This document shows, piece after piece, positions 1-8,365 of a stretch of 64,000 nt of DNA. The notes beneath the pieces are model-generated. The model was not told the DNA's origin. It did no database searches and saw only the letters and a list, made by a program, of their open reading frames with translations. Numbering within the stretch: position 1 is the first letter of the stretch; each line of letters begins with the position of its first letter. Where the stretch lies: assembly GCF_022808865.1 (NCBI RefSeq), contig NZ_JAKZLB010000001.1, positions 981,212-1,045,211 on the forward strand. The letters are read 5' to 3'. This DNA comes from Geothrix oryzisoli (GTDB lineage Bacteria > Acidobacteriota > Holophagae > Holophagales > Holophagaceae). The position numbers and the translations under genes are program-made.

Positions 1-152
1 TTCTTCAGGGCCTCAGGCGATCCCGTCTTCGCCAGGGCCACCAACCGCTCCCGCACCCAGCGCTGGGCGGGGGTCTCCGGCAGGCGGCCACGCACGCCCC
101 CGCCCGCCTTGTCCTCGGAGGGGGCGAGCAGGATGACCGGCAGGCGCTTCAT
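1..152 (-). CDS. YaaA/DUF328-like protein, 5' end only
   Basis: This is the N-terminal 50 codons of a minus-strand gene that runs off the left edge. The start reads MKRLPVILLAPSEDK, followed by a Gly-rich stretch and a helix containing TPAQRWVRERLVALA. An N-terminal strand followed by PSEDK/PSETK is typical of the DUF328 (YaaA) family, whose E. coli member limits iron-driven oxidative damage. The ATG overlaps the TGA of the upstream deacetylase as ATGA, so the two genes are probably translationally coupled. Only a third or less of the protein is visible, so the family call is tentative. Confidence 0.5.
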   Translation of the reverse strand, partial: MKRLPVILLAPSEDKAGGGVRGRLPETPAQRWVRERLVALAKTGSPEALK

Positions 153-967
153 CGCCCCGCCACCCAGGCCTCGAGGGTCGTGAGCCGCAGCCCGCCCAGC
201 AGCTCGCGCAGACGGGCTTCGTAGCCCCGGAGGGCGATGCCGTGGGTGTAGCGGTGGCCCAGGGAGATGCCGGCCAGCCTCGGCTGCTCCGCGTCCAGCT
301 CCCAGGGGTGCAGCACCAGGGGGGTGCCGGCGTCTTCCAACGCCAGGTCCTCCAGCGCCCGGCGGACCAGGCCGAAGGGCAGCATCCTCGGCCCCCAGCC
401 CCAGAGCGGCATGCGGACCGGCCCGGACCAGAGCACCGGCGGAGGCAGTTCCCACAGGCCTCCGGTCAGCCGGTACGGCCGCCGGGGCGCGGCGGGGTCC
501 CCGATGACGGCCAGGGGCACGCGACTGGAGTCGTAGCGGAACCCGAGTTCCGGCAGGTCCTGCCACCAGTCCGCCGCCGCGCCGCGCAGGCTCCACTCCG
601 GGGCCCGGTAGCCCACCACGGGGCATCCCGTGAGGTCTTCCAGCAGGGCCTTGCCATCCCGGACGGTGCCGCGCCAGGCGGCGCGGTCCATGTCGAAGGC
701 CCGGCGATGCGTGAGCCCGTGCAGGCCAATGGCATGGCCCTGGCCCGCGATCTGCCGCAGCAACGCGGGATGGCGCCGGGCCTGGTCGCCCAGGCAGAAC
801 CAGGTGGCCTTGGCGCCAAGTTCGGCGCAAAGCGCCAGCGATCGCTCCGTGGCCAGCGGCAGCCGGCACTCGAAGCGGTCCAGGGCCTCCGGCTGGTCGA
901 AGGGCGGGCAGCAGAGCTGGAACCAGTCCTCCCAGTCCAGGGAGAGTGGGAGCCGGAGGTCGCTCAG
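149..967 (-). CDS. Polysaccharide deacetylase, DUF3473/XrtA-associated type
   Basis: Predicted NodB-fold carbohydrate deacetylase of about 272 residues. The N-terminal metal/catalytic motif DWEDWF lies near residues 11-16, the zinc histidines are in LHGLTH (about 82-87), YRAPEWSL is near 120, and the C-terminal LHPWELD (about 219) is typical of the DUF3473 subgroup linked to exopolysaccharide loci. The only in-frame ATG (763) would remove the DWED motif. The best upstream start is a CTG at 967 overlapping the exbB stop as CTGA; this is inferred and no strong Shine-Dalgarno is visible. It lies between an exbB-like gene and a yaaA-like gene, with ugd divergent nearby, which fits surface polysaccharide work. 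Confidence 0.75.
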   Translation of the reverse strand: MSDLRLPLSLDWEDWFQLCCPPFDQPEALDRFECRLPLATERSLALCAELGAKATWFCLGDQARRHPALLRQIAGQGHAIGLHGLTHRRAFDMDRAAWRGTVRDGKALLEDLTGCPVVGYRAPEWSLRGAAADWWQDLPELGFRYDSSRVPLAVIGDPAAPRRPYRLTGGLWELPPPVLWSGPVRMPLWGWGPRMLPFGLVRRALEDLALEDAGTPLVLHPWELDAEQPRLAGISLGHRYTHGIALRGYEARLRELLGGLRLTTLEAWVAGR

Positions 968-1659
968 GTGAAGTTCCGCTCGGAGAGGCTGATGAACTCC
1001 AGGGAGAAGTCGTCCAATTCGGTCTGGAACTGCTTCAGCTGGCCCTGGAAGAAGTTGTAGGCCATCAGGGCGGGGATGGCAGCCACCAGGCCGATGGCCG
1101 TGGCCACCAGGGCCTCGGAGATGCCGGGGGCCACGGTCGCCAGGTTGGCGTTGCCGGTGGCGCCGATGCCCCGGAAGGCGTCGATGATACCCCAGACCGT
1201 GCCGAAGAGGCCGATGAAGGGACTCACCGCGGCCACGGTGGCCAGGCCACCCAGGGAGCGCTCGAGCCGCCCCATCTCAACCACGCTGGCCCGCTGGAGG
1301 CTGCGCTCCACGGCCTCCATGCTGCGCAGCTGGGGGCGCCCATCGGGCCCGACCTGGCGCAGCTGGTAGGTGACTTCACCGTAGCCCGCCACGAAGAGGC
1401 CCACCAGCGGGCTCAGGGCGAACCGCTCCACCTGCTGCTTCAGGTCGCGCCAGTCGGTGGCCCGCTTGAAGGCGCCGCGGAAACGCTCAGACACCTCCCG
1501 GCTCCGGTGGTAGAGGAGGGCCTTCCGGATGATCACGACCCAGCTGAGCAGTGAAAACGTGGCGAGGATCGCCAGCACCGACTTGGAGACCGGACCTGCA
1601 TGGAGCATCACCTCCAGCAGATTGACCTCATTGCCCGTGGGTGCCGCCAGAATCGCCAT
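964..1659 (-). CDS. MotA/TolQ/ExbB proton channel family protein
   Basis: Inner-membrane proton-channel subunit of 231 residues that would energise TonB- or TolA-type envelope machines. Three hydrophobic segments are visible: about 23-45, 138-160 and 184-204. The 2nd and 3rd flank the conserved channel region (GLFGTVWGIIDAF and ALVATAIGLVAAIPA). The start at 1659 is preceded by GGAGG; upstream in-frame codons read into the divergent ugd side and look non-coding. No ExbD/TolR partner follows. Instead a deacetylase gene overlaps its stop, so the partner must be elsewhere. ExbB and TolQ cannot be told apart here. Confidence 0.88.
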   Translation of the reverse strand: MAILAAPTGNEVNLLEVMLHAGPVSKSVLAILATFSLLSWVVIIRKALLYHRSREVSERFRGAFKRATDWRDLKQQVERFALSPLVGLFVAGYGEVTYQLRQVGPDGRPQLRSMEAVERSLQRASVVEMGRLERSLGGLATVAAVSPFIGLFGTVWGIIDAFRGIGATGNANLATVAPGISEALVATAIGLVAAIPALMAYNFFQGQLKQFQTELDDFSLEFISLSERNFT

Positions 1660-1728
1660 GCTGCCTCCGTCCAGGAAATGATAGCAAGCGGGGATGCGGC
1701 TACACTGGGTGCTTTGCGCGAGGACGCC

Positions 1729-3084
1729 ATGCAGGTGCTGGTCATTGGATCCGGATACGTGGGGCTGGTGGCTGCTGCGTGCTTCGCCGAGGCGGGGCAT
1801 CGCATCATCGGTGTGGACGTGGACGCCTCCAAGGTCGCCTCGCTGTCCCGGGGCCAGTCGCCCATCTTCGAGCCGGGCCTGGACGAACTCCTCACGAAGT
1901 ACCTGGCCTCAGGCACCCTGCGCTTCACCACGGACCTCAAGGCAGGCATGGCGGAGGCCGATGCCGCATTCATCTGCGTGGGCACGCCCCAGAGCGAGGA
2001 CGGCAGCGCCGACATGAAGTACGTGCTCGCCGTGGCCGGCCAGATCGGCGAGGCCATGGCCCTGCGGGCCAAGGAGGCCAAGCCGCTCATCGTGGTCGAC
2101 AAGAGCACCGTCCCCGTGGGCACGGCAGCCCGGGTCCACGCGGAGATCGCCTCCCACACCGATCGCGCCTTCGAGGTCGTGAGCAACCCCGAGTTCCTCC
2201 GCGAAGGCTCAGCCATCGGCGACTTCCTGGAACCTGATCGCGTGGTGGTGGGCTGCCGCACGGATCATGCCGAGCAGGTGATGAAGGGGCTCTACCAGTC
2301 CTTCCTGGACCGCAGCGGCGGCAAGTGGTTTCGCATGGATCCCCCCAGCGCGGAGCTCACCAAGTACGCCGCCAACGCCATGCTGGCCCTGCGCATCAGC
2401 TTCATCAACGAGATCGCCAACCTGGCCGAGTGCGTGGGCGCGGACATCGACCACGTGAAGACGGCCATCGGCGCCGACCACCGCATCGGGCCGGCCTTCC
2501 TCAATCCGGGCCCCGGCTTCGGCGGTTCCTGCTTCCCCAAGGACCTGCAGGCCCTGTTGAAGGTGGGTCGGGAGTATGGCCAGCCCATGATGACCCTGGC
2601 CACCACCGTGGAGGCCAACCGGCACCAGAAGCAGGTCCTGATGCGGAAGGTGAAGGACTACTTCGGGGTGAAGGCCGGGGTTCCCGCCCCCTTGAAGGAC
2701 CGGCGCTTCGCCCTCTGGGGCCTGGCCTTCAAGGCCAACACGGATGACATCCGGGAGAGCATGTCCCTGGAACTCATCGACGGCCTGGTGAACCTCGGCG
2801 CAGAGGTGGTGGTCCACGACTTCGCCGCCATGGATGCCGTAAAGGCCAAGATCGGCGACAAGGTCCGTTACGCCGCGACCCCGCTGGAAGCCTGCGAGGG
2901 CGCCGACGCCCTGCTCATCGCCACGGAGTGGCCCCAGTACCGCGAGGCGGACCTGGAAGCTGTCGCCAAGGCCCTCAAGGCCCGCCGCGTGTTCGATGGC
3001 CGCAACCTCTTCAGGCCCGAAGCCATGGAGGCCCAGGGCTGGACCTACCATTCCCTCGGACGCCGCACCGTGGAGGGGAAATGA
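1729..3084 (+). CDS. ugd: UDP-glucose 6-dehydrogenase
   Basis: NAD-dependent four-electron oxidation of UDP-glucose to UDP-glucuronate, the precursor for capsule or exopolysaccharide and modified lipid A. The 451-residue length is normal. The Rossmann motif GSGYVGL is at residues 7-13, a conserved Lys in ELTKYAAN is at 212, and the catalytic Cys in GGSCFPKD is at 268. The C-terminal UDP-binding domain includes WGLAFKANTDDIRES. The ATG at 1729 follows a GAGG. The 3' end overlaps the next start as ATGA. A GDP-mannose dehydrogenase of the same superfamily is the main alternative, but the motif spacing fits Ugd/TuaD. Confidence 0.92.
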   Translation: MQVLVIGSGYVGLVAAACFAEAGHRIIGVDVDASKVASLSRGQSPIFEPGLDELLTKYLASGTLRFTTDLKAGMAEADAAFICVGTPQSEDGSADMKYVLAVAGQIGEAMALRAKEAKPLIVVDKSTVPVGTAARVHAEIASHTDRAFEVVSNPEFLREGSAIGDFLEPDRVVVGCRTDHAEQVMKGLYQSFLDRSGGKWFRMDPPSAELTKYAANAMLALRISFINEIANLAECVGADIDHVKTAIGADHRIGPAFLNPGPGFGGSCFPKDLQALLKVGREYGQPMMTLATTVEANRHQKQVLMRKVKDYFGVKAGVPAPLKDRRFALWGLAFKANTDDIRESMSLELIDGLVNLGAEVVVHDFAAMDAVKAKIGDKVRYAATPLEACEGADALLIATEWPQYREADLEAVAKALKARRVFDGRNLFRPEAMEAQGWTYHSLGRRTVEGK

Positions 3085-3428
3085 CCCGCATCCGGCTCGA
3101 GGAGATCGCCCACGCCCGCAGCGGCGACAAGGGAGACGGCTCCAACGTGGGGGTCATCGCCTACACCGAAGCGGGCTATCGCTTGTTGCAACAGGAACTT
3201 ACGCCGGAACGTGTCAAACATCACTTTTCAACCATATGCAAAGGTAGTGTTGAACGCTTTGAGGTGCCTAACCTCAAGGCCATCAACTTCATCCTGCACG
3301 ACTCTCTGGGCGGCGGCGGCAGCGAAAGCGTGAAAACCGATGCCCAGGGCAAGACTCACGGACAGGCCCTGCTTAGAATGGAACTCGACCTTCCGGCCGG
3401 CCTGACGCTGGCGGATCTCAAACCCTGA
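3081..3428 (+). CDS. AtuA C-terminal ferredoxin-like domain protein
   Basis: Small 115-residue protein resembling the C-terminal domain of AtuA/DUF1446 proteins. It carries the typical opening ARSGDKGDGSNVGVIAY and a later NLKAINFILHDSLGGGGSES. In other bacteria this piece is either fused to or encoded beside the larger AtuA-like part linked to acyclic terpene or branched-chain acyl-CoA metabolism; no such partner is in the window. The start overlaps the ugd stop (ATGA) after a strong GGAGGGG. Its molecular role is not known. Confidence 0.75.
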   Translation: MTRIRLEEIAHARSGDKGDGSNVGVIAYTEAGYRLLQQELTPERVKHHFSTICKGSVERFEVPNLKAINFILHDSLGGGGSESVKTDAQGKTHGQALLRMELDLPAGLTLADLKP

Positions 3429-3459
3429 ACGGCACTCGCACCCGCCAAGGAGCACGAAC

Positions 3460-3654
3460 ATGGGCAACCTCGGAATGATGGAAATCCTGCTGATCGGCAT
3501 CGCGCTGCTGATCTTCTTCGGCCCCTCCCGCCTGCCCGAGCTGGGCAAGAGCCTGGGCAAGGGCATCCAGGAGTTCAAGAAGGCCAGCCGCGAGTTGACG
3601 GATTCCGTGAAGGAAGACGTCGCCGCGCCGCCTGCCGACAAGGACAAGAAGTAG
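3460..3654 (+). CDS. tatA: Twin-arginine translocase subunit TatA
   Basis: TatA/E-type pore subunit of 64 residues for export of folded proteins. One N-terminal membrane helix (about 4-20) ends in the conserved FGPSRLPELG hinge and is followed by an amphipathic helix (about 23-44) and a short charged tail ending in DKDKK. No TatB-like gene is present, and tatC follows after a strong hairpin, so this looks like a minimal TatAC system in which TatA also covers the TatB role (an inference). Confidence 0.95.
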   Translation: MGNLGMMEILLIGIALLIFFGPSRLPELGKSLGKGIQEFKKASRELTDSVKEDVAAPPADKDKK

Positions 3655-3670
3655 GCCCGCAAGCCCTTCA

Positions 3671-3705
3671 CCGGCCGGCCTCTTTCCGGGGGCCGGCCCT
3701 TTTTC
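3671..3705 (+). terminator. Rho-independent-type hairpin between tatA and tatC
   Basis: Two GGCCGGCC arms (3673-3680 and 3691-3698) are separated by a 10-nt loop and followed by CTTTTT. The hairpin sits 3' of tatA and only about 15 bases before the tatC start. It probably attenuates read-through, giving far more tatA than tatC mRNA. Confidence 0.7.
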
Positions 3706-3718
3706 CCGCTTGAGGACC

Positions 3719-4489
3719 ATGGCGCTTCCAGCCACGCCGCCCGACAAGATGAGTTTTTGGGAACACCTGCAGGAATTGCGGGTGCGTCTGGTACGCTCGC
3801 TCGCCATCGTGGCTGTGGGCTTCGCCGTCACCTATGCCTACCGGTTCAAGCTCTGGGCGTGGGCGCAGAAGCCCTTTCTGGAAGCCATGTCACGGCAGAC
3901 CGGCAAGGCCATCTCGGCCCTGGATCCCTTTGCCTTCACGGATCTCACCGAGCCCTTCTTCAGCATGATGCGGCTCTCCCTGTGGTCCGCCGCCGTGTTC
4001 TGCGCCCCCTTCCTCTTCTACCAGCTCTGGGCCTTCATCCGGCCTGGCCTGCTCCCGAAGGAACGCCGCCTCGTCATCCCGTTTGTGCTCGTGACGTCGG
4101 GGTGCTTCCTAGCCGGCGCCGCCTTCGCCTACACCCAGGCCTTCAAGTTCCTGGGCGACATCCTCTTCCAGGAGGCCGCCTCCGCAGGGCTGCGGGCGAA
4201 CCTGCACGCCTCGGACTACCTGGACCTGTTCATCTCCACCACGCTCATCACCGGCGTGATGTTCGAACTGCCGGTCCTGTTCTTCTTCCTGGCGAAGTTC
4301 CGCATCGTGACCGCGCGCCTCATGCTGAAGTACTGGCGCCACGCCACCATCGTCATCCTCATCTTCAGCGCCTTCTTCACGCCCGGCGATGTCGTGGTGA
4401 CCACGATCTTCTTCAGCGTCGTGCTGCTGGGGCTCTACTTCATCTCCGTCGTCGTCGCCTGGCTGGCGGAACCCCGCGCGCCGAAGTAG
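3719..4489 (+). CDS. tatC: Sec-independent protein translocase TatC
   Basis: Six-TM core receptor of the Tat system that binds twin-arginine signal peptides, 256 residues. The conserved N-terminal MSFWEHLQELRVRL and PFLFYQLWAFIRPGLLPKERR motifs are present. ATG 3719 is chosen because GAGG lies just upstream; an in-frame TTG at 3710 is an alternative. The last 55 bases overlap the 3' end of the convergent murG gene, so there is no room for a terminator between them. Confidence 0.95.
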   Translation: MALPATPPDKMSFWEHLQELRVRLVRSLAIVAVGFAVTYAYRFKLWAWAQKPFLEAMSRQTGKAISALDPFAFTDLTEPFFSMMRLSLWSAAVFCAPFLFYQLWAFIRPGLLPKERRLVIPFVLVTSGCFLAGAAFAYTQAFKFLGDILFQEAASAGLRANLHASDYLDLFISTTLITGVMFELPVLFFFLAKFRIVTARLMLKYWRHATIVILIFSAFFTPGDVVVTTIFFSVVLLGLYFISVVVAWLAEPRAPK

Positions 4490-5565
4490 TCCGCCAGGTC
4501 CTCCAGGCAGAGATCCACGGCCCGGTTGGGTTCCCGCGTGCCGGATAGCGATCGGCGCATCGTCCCGTCGGCCATGAGAAGCCGCAGGGCGCTCTGGAGT
4601 CGCCCCGGGAAATCGGCCCCCTGCTCGACGACGGCCGCCCGCCCCTCCGTGGCCAGGGCCAGGGCGTTCATGCGCTGGTGGTCGTTGGCGCTGGTGGGCA
4701 GCGGCACCAGGACGGCCCCCCGGCCCGCGGCCTTCAACTCAGCGCAGGTGCTGGCGCCGGAGCGGCTCAGAATGAGGCTGGCGGCTTCCATGGCCTCGTC
4801 CATGCGAGTGATGAAGGGAACCAGGTCATGCCGGGCATGACGGGGATGCCCCTTCAGGCGCTCGAACTCCACCGGCCCGGCCTGGTGCAGGATCTCCCAC
4901 TCCGGAGCCGCCTCCAGCAACGCAGGCGCACCTTCCAACAGCGCTTCGTTGAGGGCCCGGGCGCCGCCGCTGCCCCCCAGCACCAGCAGCCGGAATGGAG
5001 GCGGCAGCGCGTCCGCGGGGCGGAACTCCCGGTGGAAGGCCGCCCGCACCGGCGTGCCCACCACCCGGCAGTCCGCTCCCGGCAGCAGCGGCCGCACAGC
5101 CTCCAAGCCGCACCAGACGCGCCGCGCCTTCGGGGCCACGAGCTTCACCAGAGCCCCCGGGGCGGCGTTGCTTTCGTGCAGGAAGAAGGGAATGCCCAGG
5201 GCGCGCGCCGCCAGCAGCGCCGGTGCCGCGCCGTACCCGCCGGTGCCGATCACGGCCCAGGGCCGCTCCCGCCGCCACAGGGCCTTCAGGCGGCCCGTGG
5301 CGCGCCAGAGCTTCCAGGCGGACTTCGCGGCCCGCAGCGGCGACCGGCCCAGGAATCCTTCCACGTCCAGCAGCACATGGGGCCAGCTGCTGCCCGGAAG
5401 CTCCCGGGCCTCGATGCCGCGGCGGGCGCCCACAAACCGGATGGGACGCTCCGGCCACCGCCGCTGGGCCCCTTCCGCCAAGGCCATGGCCGGGAAGAAA
5501 TGTCCCCCCGTCCCCCCCCCGGTGAGGACGAGGGCTCCTGCGAAGGTCGGCGTGGCGTCGCGCAT
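4435..5565 (-). CDS. murG: UDP-GlcNAc:lipid I N-acetylglucosaminyltransferase MurG
   Basis: Makes lipid II from lipid I on the inner face of the membrane. The 376-residue GT-B protein has the N-terminal GGGTGGHFFPA loop (about 16-26), HESNAAPG, and the C-terminal domain motifs LGGSGGARALN and SRSGASTCAELKAAG. It stands alone rather than in a mur/fts cluster. Its 3' end overlaps tatC by 55 bases in convergent orientation, which is unusual but leaves both reading frames intact. Confidence 0.93.
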   Translation of the reverse strand: MRDATPTFAGALVLTGGGTGGHFFPAMALAEGAQRRWPERPIRFVGARRGIEARELPGSSWPHVLLDVEGFLGRSPLRAAKSAWKLWRATGRLKALWRRERPWAVIGTGGYGAAPALLAARALGIPFFLHESNAAPGALVKLVAPKARRVWCGLEAVRPLLPGADCRVVGTPVRAAFHREFRPADALPPPFRLLVLGGSGGARALNEALLEGAPALLEAAPEWEILHQAGPVEFERLKGHPRHARHDLVPFITRMDEAMEAASLILSRSGASTCAELKAAGRGAVLVPLPTSANDHQRMNALALATEGRAAVVEQGADFPGRLQSALRLLMADGTMRRSLSGTREPNRAVDLCLEDLADYFGARGSASQATTTEMK

Positions 5566-5597
5566 GATCTGACCACCATACCGGAAGGCTGGCCCAC

Positions 5598-5638
5598 CCT
5601 ACCCAGAGACAGACGCAGCCTACCTGGAGACAGACGCG
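5598..5638. repeat. Tandem 21-bp direct repeat upstream of etfBA
   Basis: Two adjacent copies (5598-5618 and 5619-5638) share the pattern CCTACC..GAGACAGACGC with about four differences. They lie in the 187-bp gap between divergent murG and etfB. A 21-bp period is two helical turns, so a regulator binding one DNA face is possible. No function is known. Confidence 0.6.
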
Positions 5639-5752
5639 TGATTCCCGGCACAAAGATCGTCAAAGGCCGGTAAGGTGGAAGGTCACGCCGCGCTAGAATC
5701 CATTTTTCCGCCGGTTCCCACCGGCCAATCCATGACGCATCAGGGAGCGCCC

Positions 5753-6502
5753 ATGAAGATCCTCGTCGCCCTCAAACAGGTCCCCGATACTGAGACCAAG
5801 ATCAAAGTCGCCGCGGACGGGAAATCGCTCGATCCCGCGGACGTCAAATGGATCACCAGCCCCTATGACGAGTACGCCCTGGAAGAGGCCATCCGCATCA
5901 AGGAAGGCAAGGGGGCCGAGGTGATGGCCCTCTCCGTCGGCGGTGACACGGCCAAGGACGTGCTGAAGAACGCCCTGGCGCTGGGCGCCGACAGCGCCGT
6001 CCTGCTGAAGGGCGATGGCCAGGGCGATGCGTTCGCCGTGGCGCAGATGATCGCCGCCTACGCCAAGGACAAGGGCTTCGACCTCATCCTCTGCGGCAAC
6101 AAGGGCCTCGGCGGCGACAACGCCGCCATGGGTCCCATGCTCGCGGAGCTGCTTGGCGTGGCCCAGGCCAATGTCGTCGTGAAGCTGGAACTCGGCGAGG
6201 GCACCTTCAAGGCCGAGCGTGAGATCGAAGGCGGCTCCGAGGTCGTCGAAGGCGCCCTGCCCGCCGTGATCACGGCCCAGAAGGGCCTCAACGAGCCCCG
6301 CTACGCGAGCCTCAAGGGGATCATGGCCGCCAAGAAGAAGACCATCGAAGAGCTGGACGCCGCGGCCGTCACCGCCGGTGCCCAGGTGAGCGCCCTGGCC
6401 CTGCCGCCCGAGCGCCCCGCCGGCCGCCTCCTGCAGGGCGATGCCCCTGCCCAGGCCCAGGCCCTGCTCCAGGCCCTCAAGGATGAAGCCAAGGTCTTCT
6501 AA
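5753..6502 (+). CDS. etfB: Electron transfer flavoprotein beta subunit
   Basis: Partner of EtfA in the soluble FAD/AMP electron carrier that links acyl-CoA and other flavin dehydrogenases to the quinone pool or to bifurcating enzymes. The 249-residue protein begins MKILVALKQVPDTE and contains the conserved nucleotide-site stretch LCGNKGLGGDNAAMGPMLAE and the ITAQKGLNEPRYASLKGIM motif. The start at 5753 follows AGGGAG. etfA begins 45 bases downstream on the same strand, a standard etfBA operon. Confidence 0.95.
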   Translation: MKILVALKQVPDTETKIKVAADGKSLDPADVKWITSPYDEYALEEAIRIKEGKGAEVMALSVGGDTAKDVLKNALALGADSAVLLKGDGQGDAFAVAQMIAAYAKDKGFDLILCGNKGLGGDNAAMGPMLAELLGVAQANVVVKLELGEGTFKAEREIEGGSEVVEGALPAVITAQKGLNEPRYASLKGIMAAKKKTIEELDAAAVTAGAQVSALALPPERPAGRLLQGDAPAQAQALLQALKDEAKVF

Positions 6503-6547
6503 CCGGTCCTCTTCCGCTGATTGCTCCGATTCGAAAGGACGACATCC

Positions 6548-7519
6548 ATGATTCTCGTGTTCTGTGAACTGAAGGACGGCCAGATCCGCAAGCCCAGCAC
6601 CGAAGCCCTCAGCGAAGGCCGCCGGCTGGCCGACGCCTCCGGCAAGAAGGTCGGCGCGCTCTTTGCCGGCGCCTCCTGCGCCGGCGCCGCCGAGGCCGCC
6701 AAGTTCGGCGCGGACGTGATCCTGACCGCCGAGGCCCCCACCCTGGCTTCCTACTCCAGCGATGCCTACGCGACCCTCCTCGCCGATGCGGTGAAGGGCA
6801 AGGGCGCCACGGTCCTGCTGGCCGCCGCCACCGCCGTGGGCAAGGACGTGCTCCCCCGCGCCGCGGCCCGCCTGGGCGCCGGCTATGCCTCCGACGTCAC
6901 CGGTCTCTCCATGGTGGACGGCAAGCTGCAAGCCGTGCGGCCCGTCTACGCCGGCAAGGCCTTCGCCACCACCACCTTCTCCAGCGCCGTCCAGGTGGCC
7001 ACCACCCGCCCCAACGTGTTCCCTGCGGCCGAGAAGGCCGGCGCGGGCGCTGTGGAGGCCCTGGCCGCCCCTGCCGGGGACTTCAAGTCCGTGGTGAAGG
7101 AGATCCTGGCCAAGGCCGGCGGCAAGGTGGACCTCAGCGAAGCCAACGTCATCGTGAGCGGCGGCCGCGGCATGAAGGACGGCGCCAATTTCAAGATCCT
7201 CGAAGAGCTGGCGGACGCCATCGGCGGCGTCGTGGGCGCCTCCCGGGCGGCCGTGGACGCCGGCTGGGGCCTGCCCCACAGCATGCAGGTGGGTCAGACC
7301 GGCAAGGTCGTGAGCCCCACCCTCTACATCGCCTGCGGCATCAGCGGCGCCATCCAGCACATCGCCGGCATGAGCGGCTCGAAGTTCATCGTCGCCATCA
7401 ACAAGGATCCCGAAGCCCCCATCTTCAAGCTGGCGAACTACGGGATTGTGGGCGATCTCTTCGAGGTCGTTCCCGAGCTCACCAAGGCCGCCAAGGCGCT
7501 GGGGATCGGTTCCAACTAG
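6548..7519 (+). CDS. etfA: Electron transfer flavoprotein alpha subunit
   Basis: FAD-binding subunit of 323 residues. The C-terminal FAD domain shows [45 protein letters not shown] and [21 protein letters not shown], all hallmark EtfA segments. The N-terminus [17 protein letters not shown] is normal. The ATG at 6548 has AAAGGA upstream. It ends 11 bases before a perfect bidirectional hairpin. Confidence 0.95.
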   Translation: MILVFCELKDGQIRKPSTEALSEGRRLADASGKKVGALFAGASCAGAAEAAKFGADVILTAEAPTLASYSSDAYATLLADAVKGKGATVLLAAATAVGKDVLPRAAARLGAGYASDVTGLSMVDGKLQAVRPVYAGKAFATTTFSSAVQVATTRPNVFPAAEKAGAGAVEALAAPAGDFKSVVKEILAKAGGKVDLSEANVIVSGGRGMKDGANFKILEELADAIGGVVGASRAAVDAGWGLPHSMQVGQTGKVVSPTLYIACGISGAIQHIAGMSGSKFIVAINKDPEAPIFKLANYGIVGDLFEVVPELTKAAKALGIGSN

Positions 7520-7530
7520 CCGCCGTTCTC

Positions 7531-7572
7531 CGGTGCAAAAAGGCCCGGCAAGTGCCGGGCCTTTTTGCACCG
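7531..7572. terminator. Bidirectional terminator between etfA and DUF1569 gene
   Basis: A perfect inverted repeat with 20-bp arms (7531-7550 and 7553-7572) and a 2-base loop. The arms contain GGCCCGGCA/TGCCGGGCC flanked by A5 and T5, so the hairpin has a U-tract in both directions. It separates convergent etfA and the 7583-8032 gene. Confidence 0.9.
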
Positions 7573-7582
7573 GAGGAAAACC

Positions 7583-8032
7583 TCAAACCCCGAACTGCCT
7601 CAGATGGTGGTCGAAGTGCTTGTAGATGAGGCGGCCCCACTGGTCGCCGCTGAGCCGGCCGAAGAAGGGGTGGACCCTGCCTTCGGTCTTGGCGGCGCCG
7701 CGCTGGACCACGCGGTCGATGAGCGTGGCCAGCCGGGTGCGCTCGGTCTCGAAGTCCTGGGGATCGGACACCACGTAGATGGGATCGGTGGGAGAGTTGC
7801 GGCGGAAGGGCTTGTCCCCGAAGACCGCGCGGCGAATGAGGGGCGTGATCAGCTTCCCGAGGAAGAGCTGCTTCACCGGGCGATCGCCCAGAGGATCACC
7901 CAGGGCGATGGAACAATGCCTCATCATCTGGGCGGGATCCATCTTCCCCCACTGACGCTGGGCGCCCGGCTCCAGCTCCGCGAAGCGCCGGGCCAAGGCA
8001 TCCCGGTCGGCCGGGTTGAACAGGGAATTCAT
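7583..8032 (-). CDS. DUF1569 (DinB-like) protein
   Basis: Cytoplasmic 149-residue four-helix protein resembling DUF1569 in the DinB/YfiT superfamily. Histidines expected for a metal site are visible in MMRHCSIAL, HPFFGRLS and KHFDHHLRQFGV, and the ending HLRQFGV is characteristic. These families often act as thiol-dependent detoxifying transferases, but this subgroup has no firm role. AAAGGA precedes the ATG. Confidence 0.75.
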   Translation of the reverse strand: MNSLFNPADRDALARRFAELEPGAQRQWGKMDPAQMMRHCSIALGDPLGDRPVKQLFLGKLITPLIRRAVFGDKPFRRNSPTDPIYVVSDPQDFETERTRLATLIDRVVQRGAAKTEGRVHPFFGRLSGDQWGRLIYKHFDHHLRQFGV

Positions 8033-8106
8033 CGTTGGTTTCCTTTCTCAGAATGCCGCTCATCGCTCCAGGACATCGCCGGGGGAGGTTCTGGAGCGCG
8101 CAAAGG

Positions 8107-8340
8107 CTAGACGGGCTCGAACCCTTCATCCCGGAGGAAGTCCCGGGCATCCTCGGGATCGCCGAAGCGGGCGACGACCATGTCGCCTTCGTTCCCATCA
8201 CCGTCCAGGGCATCCAGGCTGTTCCGTTCTCGGATGACGCAGGCTCCGCCGATCTCATCCAGGCCGAACTGCACCAACTCCCGGATGGCGCCGTGTTCAT
8301 CCCGCCACAACTCGACGTGCAGATCCGTTCCCATGGCCAC
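8107..8340 (-). CDS. Small hypothetical protein
   Basis: An acidic 77-residue protein with no recognised family. It has a strand-rich N-terminus (DLHVELWRDEHGAIRELVQF) and a helical end (DPEDARDFLRDEGFEP), like a small alpha/beta fold. GGAGG sits 5 bases before the ATG, which supports real translation. It lies between the cNMP-FHA gene and the DUF1569 gene, all on minus, and may share their transcript. Confidence 0.6.
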   Translation of the reverse strand: MAMGTDLHVELWRDEHGAIRELVQFGLDEIGGACVIRERNSLDALDGDGNEGDMVVARFGDPEDARDFLRDEGFEPV

Positions 8341-8365
8341 CTCCGGTAGTCCGTCCGCCGGAAGG

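Noticed and set aside
5671..5699. Possible etfB promoter (TAGAAT at 5694)
   Set aside because: No acceptable -35 element at 16-19 bases upstream.
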